From Rutidosis leptorrhynchoides (taxonomy: Eukaryota > Streptophyta > Magnoliopsida > Asterales > Asteraceae), in assembly GCF_046630445.1 (NCBI RefSeq), contig NC_092333.1, positions 716,402,001 to 716,466,000 on the forward strand: a stretch of DNA of 64,000 nt, read 5' to 3'. The notes beneath the pieces were generated by a model. That model ran no database searches and was not told where the DNA came from. It saw nothing but the letters and a program-made list of their open reading frames with translations. This document shows, in pieces, positions 53,857 through 64,000 of this stretch. Both the position numbers and the translations under genes were made by a program. Each line of letters starts with the position of its first letter. The stretch's first letter is position 1.

Positions 53857-56641
53857 TTAAATAAACAAGTTGATTACCAACAAACTTGAAACTAACAGAG
53901 TACTCCGCAGCCCTTTAAAATCGATATTTCAAGAATTAATATAAATAATAATAAAGATATTAACAACTTGGTTTTTCAATAAACAAAAAATAAGCTTACC
54001 ACTCTGATCAGATGCTGCTTTAGGAAGTGCTGGAAGCACGGTGCCTGTGAGTTACAATAACCATGTTAATAGATAACTCTGAAAATAAATAAAGTGTACT
54101 ATTTAGATGAATAATATAATTGATAGACATACTTATATTAGATGATGGAGCAGCAGAATAACCGTTTAACGAAGGCCATGGAGCTGCAACATTATCATTA
54201 AGGTCACATTTGAAACCAATTCCCGATATTTCATCGTACGTCACATCCAAAGGCAAGCTTGGGAAGAGACAGCCAGAGTCTAAGCAAAAGATTACAAGTT
54301 TTAGATTAAACTACACAAGGGGAATAATACTTTATACTTGGTATGTTAAACTAACTTAATAAGTAGTGGTACAATGGGTGGGTCATACAATCGGGTAACA
54401 GATCAAAATGATCAATTTTACTAAGGCTTCAGCGCAAAACCATTTTGTCCGAAAAAGATAAGTATTTAACAATAATGCATCTTAAATATGGTTACAAATT
54501 TATTCATTGCATTATTTTTATAAATTTACCCATTTTGACCCGTTTGGCCCATTCATAAGTAAATCGGTTTAAAATCTAATATTTTGACCTCTACATTTTT
54601 AAACACATAAAAAGTCAAGAATGAGTACCTTGTGATCCAACTGTTATATAGAAAGTAGGTAGTTCCATGACCGATAACATCAAAATGCCAATACACAGCC
54701 TAAATATTAGTTAAAATGCTCGAAAAAACGCTGTAAACAAGAAATCTTAAGAGCTACAACGAAAACTAACCTTGGAGAGAAAAATCTTTGAGCTTTACGC
54801 GACAAATGTCATATACATTGGTGGAGACATTATCTTTTTGCAAATTTGCAGCCAGCGAATATGCGCAATTGAAGGCTTGCAAGTTTGTAATAAAGCTTTG
54901 ATCTTGCAATTGAGTAACATAATTCTTGATCTCGCCACAACAAGCTGTCTGATTACTTATTCTATTTCCACATTCTTTCGTAACGTTCTTCGTTTCAGGA
55001 AAGACAAGTGGACAAACTAGACCAAAAGAGTAAATGGTCAGGTCGGTTAACGGGTCAAAAATGGGTTTAATGGGTTGGATTTGTTACCTTGGTTGATCTT
55101 GCAACTAGAAATTCCTCGTAATACTTTGCTTGCGTAAGTTGGGTCAAGTTTACTTGCGAGCCATCGAAGCACAATCTTTTTACAATCATCGATCACAGAT
55201 TCACGAGCTAATGATATAGAATCTCTGACCATATTTGACCCGCTAATATTTCTTGAAGCAATCTTGACAGCAGCTTCTGTTATAGCACTTTGACATACTT
55301 TGTGGTGACACTCTTTAACCGGATCAATCTTTTCACAAGATTCAATAATTGTAGGAATGTTAATAATGTTCTCGATTTCATTTACGTCTACAACGGGACA
55401 AGAAGCCTGTGCAACATCTGATGAGTGAATCGAGCATATTTTGAGAAGTTGGCTGTTGGAACCTTCAGCTTCTAAGATTTGTGCAATGTCGGAGAGGCAA
55501 TGTTCGGCGTGATTTTCATTAATCGCTAGGGTTCCAGATGAGAAACTGGATTGACCTAATAAGATCTTTATTGTGGCATCTAGTTGAGGACAACATACTG
55601 CATTTGCTAAATATGGAGCTAGTGGACCCCAACAATCAATTGCTGTTGTGGTTAGTACTGTTTCACCATCTGAAAAGTTCAATGGACACTTCCCTGTAAT
55701 GTTAAAACACCTTTTATTAAAAGAGGTGGGAATATGGGCAGGTTGGCATTTGACAAGTTCAATGGTAGTGGTCTGACACTCTTTTGTTAGGGGGGCTAAC
55801 ATTGCCCAAAAGGTTATCCCCCGACTTTGAAATCCACCCAATGTCGCCTTTCGCACATTGCGTTGCGGGGCTGCGGGGACGGGGACGTCAGACGTGGGGG
55901 TGCGGGGTGGGGGGTGGGGTGAGGTTTACCGGCCATGCCCTCGTATTGGCCCGAGTTTCCTCCAGGACAGCATTTGAGGGCGGGTTATGCAACTGCGGGA
56001 GATGATCACGTGGGTGATTTAGTCCCCTGGGTGATCCCAACTACTGTTAAAAAAAATGGACGCTACCCTGGCATGTTAAAACAGCTTCATCATAGTACAA
56101 ATATATATATGATCCTTTTTTACAAAAATAGGTGGGAATATGGCCCGGTTGGGTACAAGCCAAAAAGGTCAAGTTGAAACGGGTCAGTTTTTTATATTAA
56201 GCTTGTGTTATGCATCCAAAAACTAGAGTTTAGGGGGTGTTGATCTACAAATTTTTTGACCCATTTGACCCGTTAGGCATTTAGCTAATTAATTTCTTTG
56301 ATATGAACCATTTGAGATAAAAACAACCTACCTGGACTCATTTATACATCAAAATCTTTCATTTTAAATTTTAAATTTTAAATTATAATAATATAATATG
56401 CCTAATCCTGTGATGGTGAATTAAATAAGATGATTAAGGCGAAGGCAAATATACCTGTTAAAATTGGCATGCCAACGTTCGTGTATGGCATCAAAGGTGA
56501 AGGTGCGAGTAACGGAAGATCAGGCTGAGGATCGAAAGCAGGTGGGGACTCGACAGGCGATCGTAGATCATCGAAACTAGTAATTTTCAGAAAAAGTAGC
56601 AGCAGCAATGCGAATCGAATACTTAGCCATTGATATTCCAT
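53857..56641 (-). CDS. GPI-anchored SPARK-domain protein, homologue of At1g61900
   Basis: Seven exons with GT-AG introns give 432 residues: 56455-56641, 55088-55693, 54771-55016, 54629-54640, 54133-54279, 54000-54044, 53857-53912. All junctions keep phase 1. The protein starts with a signal peptide (FALLLLLFLKITS), then a Pro-rich stretch (DLPLLAPSPLMPY). A Cys-rich SPARK-type domain follows (KCPLNFSDGE, AVCCPQLDATIKILLG, CPVVDVNEIENI, CEKIDPVKECHHKVCQ, LRGISSCKIN, CPLVFPETKNV, NQTACC). It ends with a hydrophobic tail (STLLVSSLLVINLFI) fit for GPI attachment. The length is that of the Arabidopsis protein as I recall it. It should sit on the outer face of the plasma membrane; its function is not established. 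The 12-nt exon is needed to keep the conserved residues in frame. No breaks are seen. Confidence 0.92.
55694..56454. other. Intron 1 of the GPI-protein gene, with decayed duplication and GC-rich insert
   Basis: The sequence around the exon 2 acceptor (55687-55735: TTCCCTGTAATGTTAAAAC, later GGTGGGAATATGGGCAGG) recurs at about 56062-56150 (ACCCTGGCATGTTAAAAC, GGTGGGAATATGGCCCGG). Between the copies lies a strikingly GC-rich stretch (55850-56035) unlike the rest of the intron. It may be an inserted repeat that I cannot name. Confidence 0.6.
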
Positions 56642-57259
56642 TTTCAGACAATTTGAAGATTAGAATATAAGTGAAATCATAGATTGAATTGAAACAATGT
56701 GTGTGAAATTTATTAATGGAAATGGTGTTGAGTTTAATTTGAAGGAGTTATGAAACAAGTCCATATGCAACTGTTTGTTTGTTGTTTGTTTCACACGGAA
56801 GGGAAGTGGAGTCTGAAGTCAATGACTTCAAATACAAGAATGGGGTCACGTGCAACGCGTATGCCGCCATTTCTGCTGAAAATCAGTGCCCGGAATTATG
56901 ATTGGGTACCACTAGGAATAAAAGATGCTGTATGGTAATAACCTATCAAGAAAATTATAAAAAAGGTTAATTATGAGTTGCTATATTTAAAGGCAAAAGG
57001 GATCGAAAATGGGACAGGACAGGTTGACAAAATAATTTATAACATGTGTGGTTAATTATTAGTTAACATTTTTTTTATATATAATTTTCTTTCAAAAAAA
57101 GATAACATTGTTTAAATATTGTGAAAATTATTGTCATATAATTGCTTAATCATAATATCATAATTTTCTAGACGGTTTAATTAATTTAGTATATTGTGAA
57201 TTGAATAATTGTATATATTTATGAATTAATTCGTTTTCATGAGTATGTGAGTTCTCTTT

Positions 57260-57266
<7 letters not shown>

Positions 57267-57312
<46 letters not shown>
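57267..57312. repeat. Poly(A) run
   Basis: Forty-six consecutive A after a run of T. It could be the tail of a retroposed sequence or a slippage product. Confidence 0.9.
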
Positions 57313-57315
<3 letters not shown>

Positions 57316-57470
57316 AACCAGTTGATAATCGATAAAAGGTCATTAACTTAGATCCATGAGAGTTCAAATACTAGATCGAAACAATTGTGTATATTATTAG
57401 TGTGTTAGTGGGTACGTGAGTTGTCTTTAGAAAAAGCCTGGCCACTGGTTCGAAGCCGGTTCCAATTCCC
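57313..57470 (+). other. Possible SINE-like block(s)
   Basis: AACCAGTTGATAA at 57317 followed by GAGAGTTCAAATACTAG (57357-57373) has the spacing of a degenerate A-box and B-box. GGTTCGAAGCC at 57447-57457 fits the B-box consensus exactly. A phrase like GTATGTGAGTT recurs before the poly(A) run (57244-57254) and after it (GTACGTGAGTT, 57412-57422). This suggests two copies of a SINE-like unit; the evidence is weak. Confidence 0.3.
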
Positions 57471-58420
57471 GATTCAACCGTTAAACGGGCAGTTCTCCCT
57501 AATTTGAAAACAAACGAATAAAAATAGAAATATGTGATTTTGATGTTTAAAGAGGGGATATATGATATTCTCATAAAAATATTACCTTGATTTTTCTGAT
57601 TCAATCGTTGGACCGGACCGGTTGAACCGGTGTTCAAAGTGAGAAAATTGAGAATGAGCATTACTTGGTAGATAACTTCGGGATAAATGTTGTTGGGATC
57701 ATATAAAACAGCCTTATACCTTCACCTGTAATAATGCTGATATATAGAATCCTCAAAATATTACAGAAATAAGATAAGATTATTATCATTTTAATAAAAG
57801 ACTACATAGATGATAGTTTAAAAGATGTTAACATTACATGCATGAATGATACCGAGTAAATACTGTAAAATAATTATTTTGTCGTTACCATTGTAAATTA
57901 TTCGTAGAAAAGAAGTCACAATTTTGCTTAGAGAGGTTGATAAAAAAAAAAGGGTGCTCCCAAGGTAGCCTAAACTCGATTCTTAATTAAATGGATCCAA
58001 TGGCCATTGGTTACTGTGATTTTGTCTTTCCCTATTTTTAAACCTTCAGAAGTTATAATCTAATGAAGCTGATACAAGTTGGTTTAATGGCGTTATATTA
58101 CAGAAATATGATATATCATGGTGACTGCACAATCTAAGCTCAACGAATTACGAAATATCATCTCGTATTTCCTCGTATCAACAGAAGTTCAGATACATAT
58201 CTATAGAACTGAGGGAAATATCAGCCTGACATCAGTAGCAGGATTAGAGTATTATTACAAAAAAATGGCTACCACAATTGCAGATCAAATTGGCCGTCTG
58301 CTAAAAGACTAATCTGAAAATTCCATACCCTTGATGTACAAATCATACACATGGAGGAAAAACAGTTTATTTTTCTATTGCTCAAATTGTACAATTTAAT
58401 AAAGCTCTCGGATTACGACA

Positions 58421-61400
58421 TCACTTTTTTGCTGATAGTTGTCTGATAACATATGGAAGAATGCCGCCATGATTGAAATACTCCAATTCCACCTGTTTAA
58501 AGCAAATTATACAACAAAGGTTATAGGCATGGTGAGACAAAGTATGTCCATAGAACATGCTAATACAACTTTTTCCATACAAAATTTATGAATAAAGAAA
58601 AATTGTTGGATCGGCTGTTTGGGCCATAAACTGATGATTTTAACACCGGTACGGTTGAATTGTGTTGACCGCCAACATTTACTTTTAACTTTGTAGGTAT
58701 ATGAAGTAACATACTAAATATGATTACAAACGTGCTTTAGAATGCCAAACACACACCTCACCCAACCTATTATGTACAACTGCACACTAGACATTATGAA
58801 CGTTTTAAAACTGCACACTAGACATTATGAACGATTAACTTTGAAGCAATACAAGTCGAGTTGACCCGCCGACAACTCTCAGTTTTTAGATATTGAAATG
58901 TACTAAATATGGATATACTTGGCAACTTTCAAGACACTAACTTCATAGCTAACTTTTTATAAACATACCCATTTGACCCATTATAGATAAGGTACAGTGT
59001 GTAATGGAACTGTAAAATATGAAGTGGAGACGTACCTCAGTGTCAAATCGGGCGACACACGTGAATGATTTTCCAGTATCGGTTTTGACGGTGACATCCT
59101 GGCCGGGTCGAATCTCACTGATGTTGCTTGGAAGGTCAATGGTGTATCGTTCATGACCAGTTAACTGTAGTGTATCTGCATCTTCACCGGCTTTAAAACA
59201 AAGTGGTATAATTCCCATACCTACCAAGTTACTGCGATGGATCCTCTCAAAACTTTTTGCAATTACCGCTTTAACCCCCTGTGGAATATTATTATAATTA
59301 TCAGAAATAATATTTAGCAAAAAGTTTAAAGGGTATGATTGTAAATATCCCAACATACCAATAACATAGGACCCTTGGCAGCCCAATCTCGGGAACTTCC
59401 GCTTCCATACTCTGCTCCAGCCAACACGATTGTATCCTGACCAGCAGCCTTGTACCTCTGAAAATGGGAATTAATGGTGGTTTGTCAAGCATACAGTTGG
59501 CAATATGAGCAGGTCCCACAGATTGGGTAAACAGTTAAAACATGCACTTTTTTTATAACGCATAAACTGGTTAAGATATGATCAGCCTAGGTTGATCCTA
59601 TTTAGACTACAAGTAAGATTTACAAAAATCAAATAATTTAACTTCGTAAGTAAAATAACTAGAAGGTTTTCTGATATATGAACCAAACGGATGATTTTTC
59701 ATCCGTTTAACCCGAGGTTAAACATAACCTGAATCGCCTCATGAAGTGAACTAGTTGAAATTACTACCTCTAGTAAAAGACACAGTACCATATTGATCTG
59801 TTAAAAGGACTTTTACAATGACAAGGATATATTACTAATAATGGTCATGTACGGAAACTTACGGATGCTGCATCAAACACCGAGAGTTTTTCTCCTGTGG
59901 GGATATGAACAGTTTTTGGGCCAACTTCACCCTTTAAAAGCTTGTTGACAATGCGGATATTGGCAAAAGTACCCCTGGCCATAATTTCGTCATTACCTCG
60001 TCGACTGCCATAAGAATTAAAATCTTTTCGTTCAACACCACGTTCAAGAAGAAACTTTGCAGCTGGGCTGTCTTTGTGAATACTTCCTGCAGGGGAAATG
60101 TGATCGGTTGTGATACTGTCACCGAAGTTGAGCAAGCAATACGCATCCTTCACACCATGGGCCCCAGGGGGGTCCATTGTCATATTTTTGAAATATGGGG
60201 GCTCATGAATGTATGTAGAGTTTGAATCCCATGTGTATAGCTGGGATTCGGGTACTGACAGATCATTCCACATGGGATTTCCTTCGGTGATGGATTTATA
60301 AGTACTCTTAAACATCTCAGGCAGAACACTTGATTGAACAGCCTGCACCAATCACATTTACAGGCTATAAGTTATAACATAACATTAGATAAGATGAACA
60401 GCCTTTAATAAATGAAGCAGCTTTGAACCATTTATCTATAAATGGGTCAAACATGGGTTAAGTAATATTCAAGACAAGGTAAGATGGGTTGAGCTGAAGG
60501 ATTTAACTAAGATGTAAATGGGTCAAACAAGTAGGAAGACATACAACGTATTCAAATGTATTAAAGCTTCTAAATCTATTTATTAGAGACAGTTAATTAT
60601 TTTTGTAAGGTCGCTTTGGCGAACATATTTAGCACATAAACAGTACCACACAATTACTAACCTCAGCAATCTCTTCGGTAGACGGCCAGATATCCCTGAA
60701 GTAAACGCTCTTCCCATCTTTTCCAACTCCAATTGGGTCTTTTTCAAAATCAATATCAACCTAGGAAACGGAAGTATGGAAAATAACTAAGCTGGATTAA
60801 TCAAATAATCCCTTTTTTTAAGGGACACATTCTCTACTATATAAATTTTCATATGAATTAACTATGGAATTAATGTTAAAGTTAAATGATGTGAAATAGT
60901 TACCGTGCCAGCAAGAGCATAGGCAACAACCAAAGGAGGCGATGCAAGATAGTTTGCTCTTGTCAATGCATGAACACGCCCCTCAAAGTTTCGGTTTCCG
61001 GATAGAACAGCTGATGCAATGATATCTGCAAACATCACCAGATGGTCATATACACGTTCACTACATGCATAGCACAACGATGAGAAGAAAGTAGAGTTCA
61101 AAACCATAAATAGAAAAAGGTTGGGTTATCTGGCTAGGTAAAGATTAAATCAGGTTCAAGACAAAATGGATAACTTTTGTGCTGATAGAACCAGGTCGAG
61201 TTGGCCGATAGTATTTTTGAGCAAAATTTTAAATTTTGTATGAACAATGTCAAATATGACCTGAAAAACAATATTATTTTCATACATAACTGGGTTTTTA
61301 AATAAAATAGTTTGTGATATTTATACATTCACAATACAATTTGGGCCTATTTCAACCCATCTTACCCTTTATATCTTTTGCCAATTATTATCCTAATTTT

Positions 61401-63538
61401 AATCAACATAACCAAATTGAATCATTCATCAGTAAATCTGTAAATGGGTCTGAATTGCCACATCTAGCTACAGCTTTCTTGATTAGCTCAAAATAAGAAG
61501 TGAAAATGAGAGTTATATACCATTATCAGTTATCGCAGCACCAACAGATTCATCCAACTCCCCTGAATTTCCAATGCATGTCGTGCAGCCATATCCAACA
61601 ATGTTAAACCCTTGCTCATTCAAATACTTCTGCAACCCACTGTATTAATACAAACTCATACCGATGTTAGTTTTTGACTTTTACATGTTCATGGGAAATA
61701 AACTAACAAAGCAATTTATAGCATTCATGTTCTTCAACGAGGACAGACAAATAACCTTTGAAGCAAATACTTTGTAACAACTCCAGATCCAGGAGCAAGA
61801 CTGGTTTTAACCCATGGTTTGACCTGATCATCAACCAATAGATGATGAAAACTGACTAAATGCAACTATAAAGGATTTGTGAAATTCGGTTATGACCAGA
61901 ACATAACACATGACTAACCTGTAGACCCAGTTCACAGGCCTTTTTGGCAACAAGACCTGCCCCAAGCATAACACTAGGGTTTGATGTATTTGTGCAACTT
62001 GTAATAGCAGCAATAACAACACTTCCATGCCTTAGTTCAGCTGGCTGTCCATGAAAATCTAACTTTGCAACTTTGTCTTGAGCATCTTTTGGTACTGCAA
62101 AGCCCTACAATGTGTTTTTCAAAACGGTACAGATTAGAAAATGCTATGATACTTTGTAAATATGTGACACTTGTGCACAAAATGTTCAGATTAGATGTAG
62201 GTGTTCACGAAGTGAGGCTCACCTTGAATCCAACTTTATTATCAAGGCAAGAATGCCAATCTGCTTTCATGTCTTTCAGAGGGACCCGGTCATGAGGTCT
62301 GCCAAAAGAAAGAGGGAATAACTGATTAAAAACATGGTAGAGATGAATGGTAATGCAGGACCCATTGAATAAACAGAGGCATACCTCTTTGGCCCTGAAA
62401 TACAAGGTTCTACTTCTGAAAGGTCTAGGTTCAAATAAGATGAGTAGACTCTTTCTTGTTGTGGCTGAAATTACAAATCACATATTTGCATGTTAGACTA
62501 AAATATACCAGCCCGAATGGCAATAAAGAAGCATAAAGCACCTTACCTCATTATAGTCGACAAACATATTGTTTGCACGTAAGTATGCTTCTATCATAGC
62601 AACCTGAAATTTACGAACAAAGAACGCATCCTCAAAGAGTGAAAAGAAGAGAAATAGGTGGAACAATAGGTGGGCCGGACGTGTTGCGTGATGCGTCTAA
62701 CCAAATCAGTGTGAGTCAAACATGGTGGGTGGAGTTGACCACAAAAAAGATATTCTCACTTTTGGTCTTTCTAATTCACTACTGTGATGTGTAAAATATG
62801 CAAAGTGCGATTTGTAAAATGATTTTATAAAATTATCTAATTTCTTCGAATAAATTATTTATATAGTTTTTATATGCACTTTAAAAACCACCTGTCTTGA
62901 AATTTATAAATAATTTGTAAAATGATTTTTCAGTTTTGACTGCTTTAAATTTAATATTACCCAAATCAACAAATTTACATGAAAATGTGTCGAAATTGCC
63001 TCCTCTAAATAACTAACTTACATGCCCCACACGTAAAAATGATAATGAACATACCGCATCATCACTTCGACCAGTTAACTTGAGATACTGAAGAGTAACA
63101 TGATCGACCGGGAAGAAACCCATCGTTGCACCATATTCGGGAGACATGTTGGCTATAGTAGCCCTGTCTGCAAGTGATATTTTACCCACACCATCCCCTA
63201 ACAAAATAAAATGTACATATCAGTAACTAAATGATCTTTCTTTATCCGGCATTTACAAACCATAACTAATTTTACCGACCATGAAATTCAACAAATTTCC
63301 CTACAACACCATGCTTCCTCAACATTTGTGTGACAGTCAAAACCAAATCAGTAGCTGTTACACCATCGCACAATTTCCCTGATAACTTGAACCCGACAAC
63401 ACCAGGCAAAACCATGCTCATTGGCTATCAATGTAGACAAAAAAATTACAGTCAGAAAATTTACAGAAGCATTTTGAAAGATTGTTTAAGTTACAAGATT
63501 AATCCATAATTCATCATGGTAATTATTTTATTTTATTA

Positions 63539-63599
<61 letters not shown>

Positions 63600-64000
63600 C
63601 TTACCTGCCCAAGCATAGCAGCCTCGGCTTCAATTCCCCCAACACCCCAACCAGCAACACCTAACCCGTCAATCATAGTAGTGTGAGAATCCGTCCCAAC
63701 AACACTATCAGGGTATAGCATTCCATCATTGTTGAAAACAACTCTTCCAAGATATTCAAGGTTAACCTAAAAATTGCAAATTTATTCATATGAAACTAGA
63801 ATAATGAAAAACAAAGGGATTGGAATTCTGATACACCGATAAAGTTGTATACCTGATGCACAATACCAGATCCTGGTGGGACAACAAGCATGTTTTGGAA
63901 AGCTTTGGATCCCCACTTAAGAAACGCAAATCTCTCCTTGTTTCTCTGAAATTCAAGTTCCATATTTGCTTTCACAGCATTTTCAGATCTCGCAACATCA
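58421..64000 (-). CDS. ACO: Aconitate hydratase (aconitase), last 16 exons; 5' end outside window
   Basis: The exons are 63853-64000 (partial), 63605-63766, 63280-63424, 63055-63197, 62547-62603, 62385-62464, 62223-62298, 61919-62104, 61756-61823, 61521-61639, 60904-61025, 60662-60760, 59863-60342, 59359-59457, 59036-59278 and 58421-58492, all with GT-AG introns. They give 765 residues. The enzyme interconverts citrate and isocitrate with a 4Fe-4S cluster. Cluster cysteines are in TSCTNTSN (exon 61919-62104) and [12 protein letters not shown] (exon 61521-61639). Active-site segments include [39 protein letters not shown] and [11 protein letters not shown]. The end is [15 protein letters not shown]. 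Plant aconitases are about 900-990 residues, so roughly 80 percent is visible. A mitochondrial presequence, if any, is outside. No break is seen. Confidence 0.97.
63541..63598. repeat. (TA)n(GT)n microsatellite in an aconitase intron
   Basis: AT units followed by about 22 GT units, in the intron between exons 63280-63424 and 63605-63766. It ends only seven bases from the donor site of the upstream exon. Confidence 0.95.

Larger units (their letters stand above)
56642..58420. other. Intergenic region between the two genes
   Basis: Contains the upstream region of the GPI-protein gene (right of 56641), a poly(A) run and a possible SINE, and the 3' flank of aconitase. Short open frames at 56750-56938 and 58118-58312 have no recognisable similarity. 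Confidence 0.6.

Noticed and set aside
54772-55020. Plus-strand open frame of 82 residues
   Set aside because: Exactly antisense to exon 54771-55016 of the GPI-protein gene.
58118-58312. Plus-strand open frame of 64 residues downstream of aconitase
   Set aside because: No recognisable similarity and no supporting signals; it could be chance.

Overview
The window is nuclear DNA from a flowering plant, almost certainly a eudicot. The repeats have the style I associate with the daisy family (Asteraceae), but that is an inference from memory. The evidence for a plant is two ordinary split plant genes at the right-hand end (a homologue of the Arabidopsis GPI-anchored protein At1g61900, and aconitase), plant-type Ty3/gypsy and Ty1/copia elements, an L1-type LINE with a C-terminal zinc finger, and TTTAGGG (plant telomere type) motifs.

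Layout. About 1-48.4 kb is a nest of transposable elements. The oldest visible layer is a Ty1/copia pol remnant (element F, 47.5-48.4 kb, +). Next to it sits a long copia-like element without pol (E, 20756-47483, -). One LTR of E holds a complete chromodomain gypsy element (D, 32771-46482, -) with a 5-bp CACAT target duplication. The other LTR copy of E still shows the unoccupied site at 21537. E's interior is interrupted by a LINE (24948-28800, +). E's left LTR is cut at 20756 by a gypsy element (C, 17469-20755, +), which holds a non-autonomous gypsy-type element (B, visible 7886-17468, -). B's left LTR is cut by a second chromodomain gypsy element (A, 1-7885, +) that runs off the left edge. 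LTR divergence judged by eye agrees with this order: E about 4-5 percent, D and B about 2-3 percent.

Most notable: A and D belong to one family, and both carry a host-type F-box gene (At1g67623/At2g35280-like) in sense orientation between the 5' LTR and gag. D also has an acidic open region ahead of the F-box gene. A, D and B each have a short perfect or near-perfect hairpin (CGGGTA core) whose arm repeats the sequence at the 3' LTR junction. B lacks pol but shares that junction and a Met-tRNA primer site, so it looks like a parasite of the A/D family. Both B LTRs contain a tRNA-like block.

48.4-53.2 kb is a transition zone with an LTR-like fragment, AT microsatellites and two head-to-tail foldback elements of about 660 bp whose cores carry TTTAGGG-like repeats. 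53.86-56.64 kb (-) is the seven-exon gene for a GPI-anchored SPARK-domain protein (432 residues, including a 12-nt micro-exon). 58.42 kb to the right edge (-) holds the last 16 exons of aconitase (765 residues visible), whose 5' end lies outside. The two genes are unrelated in function and simply adjacent, both on the minus strand.
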